The position numbers and the translations under genes are program-made. DNA of 18,847 nt from an uncultured Methanomethylovorans sp. (GTDB lineage: Archaea > Halobacteriota > Methanosarcinia > Methanosarcinales > Methanosarcinaceae), in assembly GCA_937968035.1 (NCBI GenBank), contig CALBTS010000791.1, positions 1 to 18,847 of the forward strand, written 5' to 3'. This document shows positions 1-7,162 of the stretch, piece by piece. The notes beneath the pieces were generated by a model. It was not told the origin of the DNA. It ran no database searches and was given only the letters and a program-made list of their open reading frames with translations. How positions within the stretch are numbered: the stretch's first letter is position 1; each line of letters starts with the position of its first letter.

Positions 1-97
1 TACATAGACATGATTCTCTGTTCTAATAGTGAAAAAGAGTTTGATTTTTCATGATGCTCTGTATTCTTATTTTTTTACTGATGTGAGTTCAGTCGCA

Positions 98-107
98 TCT
101 ATAAAAC
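98..107 (+). promoter_or_regulatory. Candidate archaeal TATA box for the small propeptide-like gene
   Basis: The sequence TCTATAAAAC resembles an archaeal TATA box. A start site about 25 bases downstream would fall near 130 and leave a leader of about 80 bases before the ATG at 209. A 6-bp inverted repeat (CAAGTA, 3-base spacer, TACTTG, at 128-142) lies at that predicted start site and could be an operator. The region is AT-rich, so other TATA-like strings exist. This is inferred from sequence alone. Confidence 0.35.
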
Positions 108-208
108 ATTATCGAAAAGGATATAGCCAAGTACTATACTTGTAGTTCGTATAAGCAAAGAAAGGCAAAAAGAGATCGATAAAAAATTGTTTCAATTGAG
201 GGATCATC

Positions 209-757
209 ATGGGGAGAAAAAGGAATTTGATCATAAGGATTTCTATTGCACTGATGGTGTTTGCCGTATCAGTTTTTATTGTCCATGGTTCAACCGGGAC
301 AGATAAGTATAACATGACAGAGGCTGAAAAGAAGTTAAGCACAGATCTGATTAAACTTCTGGAAGCAACTAAATACCAATCATCAACTGAAACTGTTGTT
401 AATTCAGATGGTAGCGACCTTGTGTACGTGTATGTATATCTATATAAAGGTAACAACACCAGCAACATAGAACCTCTAGTACAGGAGATCACTGACTGGG
501 ATAAGGAAAATTCAGTAGCTGTTGCAAGGGTAAGCATTAATGAACTGGAAACACTTGCCTCTTTGAAGGAAGTCAAAAATATAAGAACTGTAATACCTCC
601 TGTTGTGAACAACGGTTCTGCTGCAACCGAAGAGAACGTTAGTGGCAACCATAGTGCCGAAGAAAACAATTATCTTGGAGACGGGAACTGGATCAAGCTG
701 ATAGGAATAGTCCTTTTTACTGGAATGGTGTTCAAAAGAAGAATAAAAAGAACATGA
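209..757 (+). CDS. Membrane-anchored stand-alone protease-propeptide-like protein
   Basis: This 182-aa protein has a basic N-terminus and a hydrophobic signal/anchor at about residues 8-27. Its body (about 35-150) aligns closely with residues 48-180 of the protease encoded next door: both have NMTE, DLVYVYV, EITD, LASL-EVK-IRT and a PP turn in the same order. It ends in a short hydrophobic stretch (about 161-175) followed by a basic tail. There is no catalytic domain. The alternating strand/helix look and the LAxLxxVxxI ending resemble subtilase propeptides of the I9 type, which fold and inhibit the protease; that function is inferred here from similarity and neighbourhood. A GAGGG site lies 6 bases before the ATG. 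The protease gene begins 49 bases downstream on the same strand, so an operon is likely. It could also be a decayed or partial duplicate of the protease gene, but the intact frame, own signal and own anchor argue for a functional gene. Confidence 0.85.
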   Translation: MGRKRNLIIRISIALMVFAVSVFIVHGSTGTDKYNMTEAEKKLSTDLIKLLEATKYQSSTETVVNSDGSDLVYVYVYLYKGNNTSNIEPLVQEITDWDKENSVAVARVSINELETLASLKEVKNIRTVIPPVVNNGSAATEENVSGNHSAEENNYLGDGNWIKLIGIVLFTGMVFKRRIKRT

Positions 758-793
758 CAGTGTAGAACTAAGCTTCCAGTAAACTGAAAAAAA

Positions 794-809
794 GGAGGAG
801 TAGTGGTTG
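794..809 (+). promoter_or_regulatory. Strong Shine-Dalgarno site selecting a TTG start
   Basis: GGAGGAG at 794-800 lies 6 bases before the TTG at 807-809. No in-frame ATG or GTG lies nearby upstream, and the residues that follow form a good signal peptide. The TTG start is therefore well supported. Confidence 0.8.
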
Positions 810-3800
810 GATAGAGTTAATCCTATTGCCCAGATAATTGGTATTGTATTAACAATTTTCTTGATATCGATTGTTATCACCCCTGTTTCACAGGCTTCAA
901 CAGGAAATGACGCTGTTTTCCAGCTTTATTCTCAGGCTGACAAAAATAACATGACAGAATCACAGCAGAAGATCAGTACCGATCTTCTTGATCTTATATG
1001 TGACACAACAACATCAGGATCATCATTGATACCTATGACAAACTCAAATGATTTTCGATCATCAAATTTTATTCCAGCCAACTCAGCAAATGGACTGGAT
1101 GAAGACCTTGTATACGTATATGTCCATCTGAAAGAGGACTGCAACGTTGAAATGATTAAACCCTTTGTACATGAGATCACAGATACGGATGAAAGAAATT
1201 CGGTTGTGGTAGCATGGATAAGTTTTAATGGACTGAAAGAGCTCGCTTCTCTAGAAGAAGTAAAAAGCATAAGGACTGTACTGCCGCCTGTAACAAATGC
1301 TGGATCTGTCAATACCGAGGGAGATGACGTACATGGAACGGCCAGCGTACGAACCTTTTATGGTGAAGATGGAAGCGGAATAAAGATCGGAGTGATCTCG
1401 GATGGAGTGGATCATCTCACTGTATCACAGGCCTCCGGAGATCTGCCTGAAGATGTTACTGTGCTAAGTGATATATTCGGAGGAAATGAAGGCACTGCCA
1501 TACTAGAGATCATACATGATATGGTGCCCGAAGCAAAGCTTTATTTCCATGATAACGGTGCTAACATCATAGCATTCAACACAGCTATTGATGAACTGGT
1601 TGCAGCGGGTTGCAACATTATAATAGATGATGTTGCATGGTACGAAGAACCTTTTTTTGAGGATGGGATAGTAGCTTCTCATATTGAAGATGTGATCAAT
1701 GAGAATAATGTACTATATCTGTCTTCAGCAGGTAATGAGGGAGATTCTCATTATCAGGGAACGTTCGTTAATGATGGTGACAACTTCCATAATGAGTTCT
1801 TCACCATACATATGGAAACAGGAAGTAGCGTCATGGTCATTCTTCAGTGGGATGATCCGTTTGGTTCTTCATCAAATGACTATGATCTTCTCCTGTATGA
1901 TGAATATGATATCTTAGCCGTCTCAAATAGTACCGGACCTGATCCACTTGAGTGGATACAGTTCTACAACGACGGACCAGAAAAGGATTACTATATAGGA
2001 GTATACAATTACCAAGGTACTGCAGCAACACGCACTTTGGAATTGTTCTTTTACCCGTCTCTCGGAGCTACGGTCGATAAGATCAACCTGGTTGCCGAAG
2101 ATTCCATATATGGCCACCCTGCTGCTCCAGGTGTCGTTGCCGTAGGAGCTGTGCCATGGAACAATATTAACACCATTGAATACTACTCTTCCCAGGGGCC
2201 TGTAACAATTGCCTACCCTGAAGAACACCTCAGGCCGAAACCTGATATATGTGGAGTTGATGGCATATCCACATCAACCGAGGGTTTCACTGAATTCTGG
2301 GGAACCAGTGCCTCTGTTCCTCATGTTGCAGCGATCGCAGCCCAGATCTGGAGCAGCAACACTTCAATGACTGCTGCAGAAGTGCGCGGGAAATTACTCT
2401 CAGATGCTGTGGTGGATGTTGATACACCGGGATTCGATCATGTCTATGGTTACGGGGTAGCTGATTCGGCCAAATATTTCACAAAATTAATGGGCGATCT
2501 CATACCACCTAAATCCATAACAGATCTCAAAGAAACCGGAGTTGCATCTGGCTGGATAAGATGGACATGGACAGATCCAGAAGATTATGACCTTAAACAT
2601 GTGATGGTATATATCGATGGTTCCTTTGTCGCAAATACAACAGAACAGTTTTACAACCTGACAGGATTGGCACCTCAAACAGCACATACCATTAGCATCA
2701 GAACTGTGGATACTTCCGGAAATATTAATGCTATATGGATCAATGACTCTGCAATAACCCCACCAGATAATGGTGTTACTGTGGAGCTCACAGGCCAATT
2801 TGAAGGAGAGGTATTTAACATTGCTATAGCAGATGATTATGCCTATGCGGCTGATAATGCAACTTTTTTGATAGTGGATATCGCTGACCCTGCATCACCA
2901 GCTCTTATAGGTAGTTATGAAACAGAGGATTCGATATATGACGTTGAGATAACAGGTGATTATGCCTTTGTAGCCACCTATGGAAATGGCCTTACCATCC
3001 TGAATATCACAGACCCGGTATTCCCGGAGCTTATCAGCAATTATGATACGACTGCTTTAACAGCTGATGTTGCTGTTAATGCCAATTATGCCTGCTTGGC
3101 CGATCATTCTAACGGACTGGTGATATTTAATATCACGGATCCTGCAGTACCAGAACTTGAAGGCAGTTATGATACCGCTGGTTTTGCAGAAGGTCTCACT
3201 ATAGAAGGCGATCATGTATATGTGGCAGATGGTATCAACGGTCTTGTCATAGTGAATATCACTGACCCCATAGCTCCAGTATTTACAGGAGGCTATGACA
3301 CTGTCGGAAATGCAGAGGATGTTGCTGTGGCAGGCGGATATGCCTATGTAGCGGATGGCGACGATGGCCTTGTGATCCTGGATATTAGTGACCCTGCATC
3401 TCCTATGCTTACTGGAAATTATGATACAGCTGGGTATGCGTACGCTGCTTCTGTTTCTGGGAATTATGCATACATAGCTGACCGTTCTAATGGTCTTGTG
3501 ATCCTGGATATTACAAATCCTTCTATGCCAATCCTTGCAGGAAGTTATGATCCATCTGATGATTGGGTAACAGGTGTTGCTGTAGCGGACAATTATGTAT
3601 ACGTTGCTGATGCTTTTAATGGGCTTCACATCCTCCGGGTAACAGCAACAGATATTACTCCACCTTCGCCTGTGACAAACCTGCAGGAAACTGGTATCGG
3701 CTCAAGCTGGATCAGATGGTCATGGATAAAGCCCCTGGATATGGACTTCAAACATGTGATGGTATATATTGACGGTGTATTTGTAACAAATACAACTGAG

Positions 3801-4886
3801 GATTTCTATAATGGAACCGGATTGACTGAAGGAACCCTGCACACCATAAGCACGAAAACAGTAGACATTTCAGGGAACATCGATCAGGCATCGGTGAACG
3901 ATTCAGCAACAACCACTGGATTGCTGACCATTTCCGGCCTCGCAGGAAAAGATATCACTGCAAGCTCCATAACATTGACCTGGACCAATTCCCCTGATAT
4001 AGCTATTGTAAAAATGTACAGAGATAAGAGTGTAATCGGCAATGTGACTGGCTCAACATCCTATGTGGATAGTTCCCTGGCCAAAGATACTACTTATATT
4101 TATACCCTTATCCCATACGATAGCTACGGTCTTGAGGGCAAGGCAGTAAGTGTCAGCCTGAAGACCGACTCGTACAGCAGTGGTGGCGGTGGTGGAGGAG
4201 GAAGTAGTGGGGGAAGCAGCAGTAAAAAGAGTAGCAGTGGTGGCGGTGGAGGCGGCGGTGCCGGTAGTGTAGAGAACTTTGAAAATGTAGCCGCGAAAGA
4301 CGTGGCGAGGGAATACCTAAGGATGAATACCAATGCCACCTACGAGTTCTCAAGGGAAGGCGATCCCATCCTATCGGTCAGCTTCTATTCTCTCAAGAAC
4401 TCAGGAGAGATCACCTCCACTATAGAAGTGCTGAACAACAGGTCAAAGCTGGTTAACAGTACTCCTGGAGGATCCATTTATAAATATGCCAATATCTGGG
4501 TGGGTAAGGCTGGTTTTGCCACTGCATCTAACATAAAAGGTGCGCAGGTGAAATTCAAGGTAAGCAGTTCGTGGATCAAAGAAACGGACGTGAAACCCGA
4601 AGATGTGAGATTGCAGGTATATACTGGTAACGTATGGCAAGTGCTGCCAACAACAATTGATAACATCACTGCAAGCGATGTGATCTTCGAGGCTGAGACC
4701 ACAGCTTTCGGGCCGTTTGCGATCACTGCACAAAAAGCACTTGCTTCTCCCATAGCAAATAATGCTGAAGACGTTAGTACAACTGGAACACAACCAGAAA
4801 AGACTCCAGGATTTGGATTCGGCATTGCCGTGCTTATGATAGGAGTGCTTGCAGCAGGGTATGTATATCTTAAGAAACAACATTGA
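807..4886 (+). CDS. Secreted multidomain S8/S53-like serine protease with LVIVD propeller and PGF-CTERM anchor
   Basis: This 1359-aa protein is a secreted, surface-anchored peptidase. Order of parts: signal peptide (about 1-31); propeptide-like region (about 45-165) shared with the upstream gene; peptidase domain (about 188-560); FN3-like (567-652); seven LVIVD repeats (about 660-945); a second FN3-like domain (952-1037) nearly matching the first; a third FN3-like domain (1040-1120); Gly/Ser linker (1124-1153); PGF-pre-PGF domain (about 1155-1310); PGF tail (PGF at 1335-1337, hydrophobic segment, basic end). Probable catalytic residues are Asp199 (in VISDGVD), Glu228 (in NEGTAILEIIHD, where subtilisins have His-Gly-Thr) and Ser501 (GTSASVPHVAA). 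Asn310 (SSAGNEG) fits the oxyanion hole. A prepeptidase-C-like beta insert seems to lie at about 318-418. Glu in place of His recalls the sedolisin-like Ser-Glu-Asp triad. PGF-CTERM tails are known archaeosortase A substrates, giving a lipid-linked surface location. Substrate is unknown. Confidence 0.9.
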   Translation: MDRVNPIAQIIGIVLTIFLISIVITPVSQASTGNDAVFQLYSQADKNNMTESQQKISTDLLDLICDTTTSGSSLIPMTNSNDFRSSNFIPANSANGLDEDLVYVYVHLKEDCNVEMIKPFVHEITDTDERNSVVVAWISFNGLKELASLEEVKSIRTVLPPVTNAGSVNTEGDDVHGTASVRTFYGEDGSGIKIGVISDGVDHLTVSQASGDLPEDVTVLSDIFGGNEGTAILEIIHDMVPEAKLYFHDNGANIIAFNTAIDELVAAGCNIIIDDVAWYEEPFFEDGIVASHIEDVINENNVLYLSSAGNEGDSHYQGTFVNDGDNFHNEFFTIHMETGSSVMVILQWDDPFGSSSNDYDLLLYDEYDILAVSNSTGPDPLEWIQFYNDGPEKDYYIGVYNYQGTAATRTLELFFYPSLGATVDKINLVAEDSIYGHPAAPGVVAVGAVPWNNINTIEYYSSQGPVTIAYPEEHLRPKPDICGVDGISTSTEGFTEFWGTSASVPHVAAIAAQIWSSNTSMTAAEVRGKLLSDAVVDVDTPGFDHVYGYGVADSAKYFTKLMGDLIPPKSITDLKETGVASGWIRWTWTDPEDYDLKHVMVYIDGSFVANTTEQFYNLTGLAPQTAHTISIRTVDTSGNINAIWINDSAITPPDNGVTVELTGQFEGEVFNIAIADDYAYAADNATFLIVDIADPASPALIGSYETEDSIYDVEITGDYAFVATYGNGLTILNITDPVFPELISNYDTTALTADVAVNANYACLADHSNGLVIFNITDPAVPELEGSYDTAGFAEGLTIEGDHVYVADGINGLVIVNITDPIAPVFTGGYDTVGNAEDVAVAGGYAYVADGDDGLVILDISDPASPMLTGNYDTAGYAYAASVSGNYAYIADRSNGLVILDITNPSMPILAGSYDPSDDWVTGVAVADNYVYVADAFNGLHILRVTATDITPPSPVTNLQETGIGSSWIRWSWIKPLDMDFKHVMVYIDGVFVTNTTEDFYNGTGLTEGTLHTISTKTVDISGNIDQASVNDSATTTGLLTISGLAGKDITASSITLTWTNSPDIAIVKMYRDKSVIGNVTGSTSYVDSSLAKDTTYIYTLIPYDSYGLEGKAVSVSLKTDSYSSGGGGGGGSSGGSSSKKSSSGGGGGGGAGSVENFENVAAKDVAREYLRMNTNATYEFSREGDPILSVSFYSLKNSGEITSTIEVLNNRSKLVNSTPGGSIYKYANIWVGKAGFATASNIKGAQVKFKVSSSWIKETDVKPEDVRLQVYTGNVWQVLPTTIDNITASDVIFEAETTAFGPFAITAQKALASPIANNAEDVSTTGTQPEKTPGFGFGIAVLMIGVLAAGYVYLKKQH
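2505..2762 (+). repeat. FN3-like domain, first copy of a duplicated pair
   Basis: Residues 567-652 of the protease contain the strings WIRWTWTDP, KHVMVYIDG and HTIS-RTVD-SGNI. They match residues 952-1037 (nucleotides 3660-3917) almost without gaps. The two copies bracket the LVIVD propeller, which is consistent with the propeller having been inserted into, or duplicated together with, an FN3-like unit. Confidence 0.8.
2784..3641 (+). repeat. Seven in-frame LVIVD repeats with a 126-bp period
   Basis: Seven tandem copies within the protease gene carry the core G-L-(V/T/H)-I-(L/V/F)-(N/D)-I-(T/S)-(D/N)-P. The core glycine or its equivalent falls at residues 686, 728, 770, 812, 854, 896 and 939, a spacing of 42 residues apart from a last step of 43. 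Each unit also carries an A-YVAD-like strand and a GSYDT-like strand. LVIVD repeats form beta-propeller blades, and seven copies would make one seven-bladed ring. The DNA copies have diverged, so the array is old or under selection. Confidence 0.85.
3660..3917 (+). repeat. FN3-like domain, second copy of a duplicated pair
   Basis: Residues 952-1037 contain WIRWSWIKP, KHVMVYIDG and HTIS-KTVD-SGNI and pair with the copy at 2505-2762. The following FN3-like domain (residues 1040-1120) is more distant and is not part of the close pair. Confidence 0.8.
4176..4265 (+). repeat. Gly/Ser low-complexity linker
   Basis: The DNA is rich in GGT and GGC codons and encodes two glycine runs of seven, separated by a serine/lysine stretch (residues 1124-1153). 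It links the FN3 domains to the PGF-pre-PGF domain and probably acts as a flexible spacer in the cell envelope. Such tracts tend to change length between strains. Confidence 0.8.
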
Positions 4887-4894
4887 CCTGCACA

Positions 4895-4920
4895 CCCCCT
4901 GTACTCTAGTGTACAGGGGG
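4895..4920 (+). terminator. Hairpin just after the protease stop codon
   Basis: A perfect 10-bp stem (CCCCCTGTAC with GTACAGGGGG) and a 6-base loop begin 8 bases after the TGA. No T-tract follows, so it may protect the mRNA 3' end or take part in processing rather than act as a classical intrinsic terminator. As the only strong stem near the gene end, it most likely marks the end of the two-gene unit. Confidence 0.55.
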
Positions 4921-5285
4921 ATCTTGAACCAAATTGACATAACAGATTGATACTTGCATCAGCAGTTCGTTACACCTACGATTATAACAGATGTAACAAA
5001 CTGTTTTTAGTCTAATTCTTTTGTGTAAAATATTGCAGTATTCTTAGAATAATTTTGTGGATAGCGGCCTAAAATGATCTTTTAAGTTGATGAAGAGGAT
5101 CTTACAGGTTTTCTGCAGAGCCAAAAACAACTATAACTATAAAGCCATATGGCATACAGGCTGATAAATTACAAAATCACTTTACATGAGCACTGCTCCA
5201 AACTGTAGCCTTACAGGTAATGCAGGACAAGCATATTTTAAAAGCACTTGAATTTGGAAATTGCTAAAGAAATAAAACGATACAA
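4921..5285. other. Non-coding stretch with candidate promoters
   Basis: I see no convincing gene in these 365 bases. They contain a TATA-like AACTATAAAG (5134-5143) abutting a perfect palindrome GCCATATGGC (5144-5153), and a second TATA-like ATTTTAAAAG (5235-5244) that is better placed for the downstream transporter. The short TTG-started frame from 5248 overlaps the transporter in another frame and is not credible. Confidence 0.5.
5235..5244 (+). promoter_or_regulatory. Candidate TATA box for the first EamA transporter
   Basis: ATTTTAAAAG would place a transcription start near 5265 and leave a leader of about 20 bases before the ATG at 5286. There is no clear Shine-Dalgarno site before that ATG, which fits a short-leader transcript. 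It is a sequence-based guess. Confidence 0.35.
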
Positions 5286-6122
5286 ATGGAAACTCTTGCT
5301 ATTATTATTGGACTTGCATCTGCAGTATCATGGGGTGCCGGAGATTTTGTTGGGGGATGTGCTGCCAGACGAACAAGTGCATATTATGTGGTTCTGGTCA
5401 CCCAGATCATGGGTATTATTATATTTCCAATCCTTGCATTTGTATTTTCAGAAAGTCTACCCCCACTTAACAATCTGATGTGGGGTGCTTTTGCGGGATT
5501 TTTTGGAGCTGCAGGGTTGATAGCACTATATATGGGTCTGGCCAAAGGAAAAATGAGTGTAGTTGCTCCTCTTGCTGCAGTAATATCAGTGATCATACCT
5601 GTAATATATTCAGCTTTAAATGAAGGTACCCCTTCCATATTTAAGATCGCGGGTTTTGTTTTTGCATTTATTGGAATATGGTTTATTGTTAGTATAAATG
5701 TGGGATCCGGTTTAAAAGCAAAGGATCTAGAATATCCACTGCTTGCAGGTATATTATTTGGCTTGTTCTTTATATCCATTGATAATTTCAGTGCTACTGC
5801 AATTTACTGGCCATTGACAGTTTCAAGAATCATAGCATTGATCATGCTCACAGGGTTCATAATTTCAACAAAGACCGTCATTAGAACCACATCCGATGTG
5901 ATTCTGATAGTTATCCTTGCAGGATCATTTAATACAGGAGGTGCCATCTTATTTGCTCTGGCTTCACAAGCTGGAAGATTGGACGTTGCCACAATCTTAT
6001 CGTCATTAAGTCCTGCAGTCACAGTATTGCTGGCATGTATCTTGTTAAAAGAACAACTTGCTTCGCGTCAATGGTTAGGAGTAATAGCCGCCCTGATCGC
6101 TATAATCCTTATATCGATCTGA
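5286..6122 (+). CDS. EamA/DMT-family transporter (first)
   Basis: This 278-aa integral membrane protein has about ten hydrophobic segments arranged as two EamA halves of about 135 residues, the usual drug/metabolite transporter layout and length. The first half begins with a WGAGDF segment near residues 16-21. The second half ends with SPAVTVLLACILLKEQL-SRQWLGV, a hallmark of EamA proteins: a conserved Pro, then the LKEQ turn before the last helix. The family exports amino acids, metabolites or toxic compounds, and the substrate cannot be read from sequence. The ATG at 5286 puts the first helix at the right distance. It appears monocistronic: it follows a non-coding stretch and converges on a minus-strand lipoprotein gene. 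Confidence 0.88.
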   Translation: METLAIIIGLASAVSWGAGDFVGGCAARRTSAYYVVLVTQIMGIIIFPILAFVFSESLPPLNNLMWGAFAGFFGAAGLIALYMGLAKGKMSVVAPLAAVISVIIPVIYSALNEGTPSIFKIAGFVFAFIGIWFIVSINVGSGLKAKDLEYPLLAGILFGLFFISIDNFSATAIYWPLTVSRIIALIMLTGFIISTKTVIRTTSDVILIVILAGSFNTGGAILFALASQAGRLDVATILSSLSPAVTVLLACILLKEQLASRQWLGVIAALIAIILISI

Positions 6123-6205
6123 TAAGTTCCTCGAAAAGGGAGAAATTCTACATAGCCCATACTTAACTAGAATAGAAGCAAGGTAAAAGTAATAAAAGGC
6201 ATAGC

Positions 6206-6238
6206 AATGTGAGCATCATGTGGTCGTTGGTTCACATT
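6206..6238. terminator. Weak inverted repeat between convergent genes
   Basis: AATGTGA (6206-6212) and TCACATT (6232-6238) are perfect complements around a 19-base loop, in the gap between the transporter and the convergent lipoprotein gene. The position suits a bidirectional 3'-end signal, but the loop is long and the stem short. Confidence 0.25.
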
Positions 6239-6267
6239 ACTAACCTGTAAAAAAATAGAAGATAGGA

Positions 6268-6807
6268 TCAATGCTTAACACTTTCTGGATCGATGAAGAG
6301 CATTTTTTCGCTATCATCACCCACAGATAACAGAAGCTGACCATCTTCAAGTGCCATTGATGTTACACTGCTTAGAAGTGACAGATATTGAGGTTCCAAT
6401 GAGTCTTCACCACAATATACAAGCGTGATGACCCCTGGTCCTATGGTTAAGTTCCTCCCATCTGTTGTGTAATTCCCGCTGCCACTGTTACAGTCAGTGT
6501 TTATATAATAGACTCCATCCGGGAGGAATTCCAATGTATAGCTTTCCTTTTTTGGAACAACGGACTGATCAGCAGAAGAATTTCCTGTCAATCCGGCCCA
6601 TTGCCACCTGATATTGGTGATATTTTCCAAAGCAACCCTTCCGGCATCTATCTGTCCGTTATTGTCCTCTGTTTGATTTCCTGTTTCTGTGCATCCGGAT
6701 GTTAATGCTGTGCAAGCAATAAGAGCAAGAGTGAGGATAAGAGACAGGCTTTTTATTATTGGCTTCGTTTTATTTACCTCCCTGTTTATTAACAAGAGAT
6801 ACATCAT
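6268..6807 (-). CDS. META-domain (HslJ/DUF306-like) lipoprotein
   Basis: About 179 aa from the ATG at 6807. The N-terminal part has a Lys-rich start, a hydrophobic core and a lipobox-like LTSGC, with the candidate lipidated Cys at residue 39, followed by an acidic/Asn-rich linker. The rest resembles a META domain: a WxW near the start, a FLPDGVYY strand, a central NTDCNSGSGNY segment, TIGPG-ITLVYC, and a final ALEDGQLLLS/MLFID strand pair. META domains occur in HslJ-type envelope proteins; a molecular function is not established. Start is uncertain. The open frame extends upstream to a TTG at 6837, which lies inside a perfect inverted repeat (6831-6850). A strong AGGGAGG (about 6774-6780) occurs inside the frame but no ATG, GTG or TTG follows it at normal spacing. 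Confidence 0.78.
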   Translation of the reverse strand: MMYLLLINREVNKTKPIIKSLSLILTLALIACTALTSGCTETGNQTEDNNGQIDAGRVALENITNIRWQWAGLTGNSSADQSVVPKKESYTLEFLPDGVYYINTDCNSGSGNYTTDGRNLTIGPGVITLVYCGEDSLEPQYLSLLSSVTSMALEDGQLLLSVGDDSEKMLFIDPESVKH

Positions 6808-6830
6808 TTTCCTATTTAGCCATTGCCTAA

Positions 6831-6850
6831 ACTTCAAATTGATTTGAAGT
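6831..6850. promoter_or_regulatory. Perfect 9-bp inverted repeat, operator-like
   Basis: ACTTCAAAT, a 2-base centre and ATTTGAAGT form a compact palindrome upstream of the META-domain lipoprotein gene. Its size and symmetry suit a dimeric regulator. A TATA-like stretch for the minus strand (about 6885-6900) would put the transcription start near the palindrome, consistent with an operator. A protein-coding role for this segment is unlikely. Confidence 0.5.
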
Positions 6851-7162
6851 CTTCAGACAGTGATTTTTGATCAAGCTGATAAAAGTAAGATAATAAGCAA
6901 TGATGAAACCTGACACGATCGAATTTGAACTGTTCAGTAAGATCATTTGAGTGACATGTAGGAAGCCTTACATATCTCGCGTAAGTATAGGGGTATTATT
7001 ATATATTTGTTATAATATAAAGTACCAATGTGTTCAGAAGCACTAAATATGACATAGAATTGTATATTAAAAAAGAAGGCTTTTTCCGATTAAACTAAGT
7101 TATTAATTATTGATGATTACAGTTAGTTTTTTATCGTGAAAGCCTATTTGAGATGTGTTTTT
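6851..7162. other. Non-coding region between divergent genes
   Basis: This AT-rich region separates the minus-strand lipoprotein gene from the plus-strand EamA/decarboxylase pair. It holds a TATA-like cluster on the plus strand (about 6994-7022, TATTATTATATATTTG and TATAATATAAAG) that could serve the downstream pair, leaving a leader of roughly 90-140 bases. Its last 27 bases are coding if the transporter starts at the GTG at 7136. I see no RNA gene or riboswitch fold in it. Confidence 0.4.

Noticed and set aside
1..54. Short open frame at the left edge on the plus strand
   Set aside because: Seventeen codons ending in TGA with no recognisable motif; it could be the tail of an upstream gene but cannot be supported.
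109..669. A 186-codon open frame on the minus strand
   Set aside because: It lies opposite the propeptide-like gene and its promoter, has no family resemblance, and a similar antisense frame appears opposite the homologous segment of the protease gene (932-1312), showing that it mirrors the coding strand.
3057..3629. A 190-codon minus-strand frame with periodic Cys, Ile and Tyr
   Set aside because: Its periodicity is the 126-bp repeat of the LVIVD propeller read on the other strand.
2784..3641. Regular repeats that might be taken for a CRISPR-like or satellite array
   Set aside because: The unit is a multiple of three, stays in frame, and the conservation is at protein level (LVIVD motif) rather than in identical DNA repeats.
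4124..4339. Proline- and leucine-rich minus-strand frame
   Set aside because: It is the reverse of the Gly/Ser linker codons and has no start context.
4973..5001. Inverted 6-mers GTTACA and TGTAAC in the gap after the protease gene
   Set aside because: The arms are short, the spacing is long and nothing nearby needs a site at that position.
7070..7085. Possible hairpin AAAAAG with CTTTTT before the second EamA gene
   Set aside because: The stem is six mostly A-T pairs in an AT-rich region and no gene ends upstream on that strand; chance is likely.
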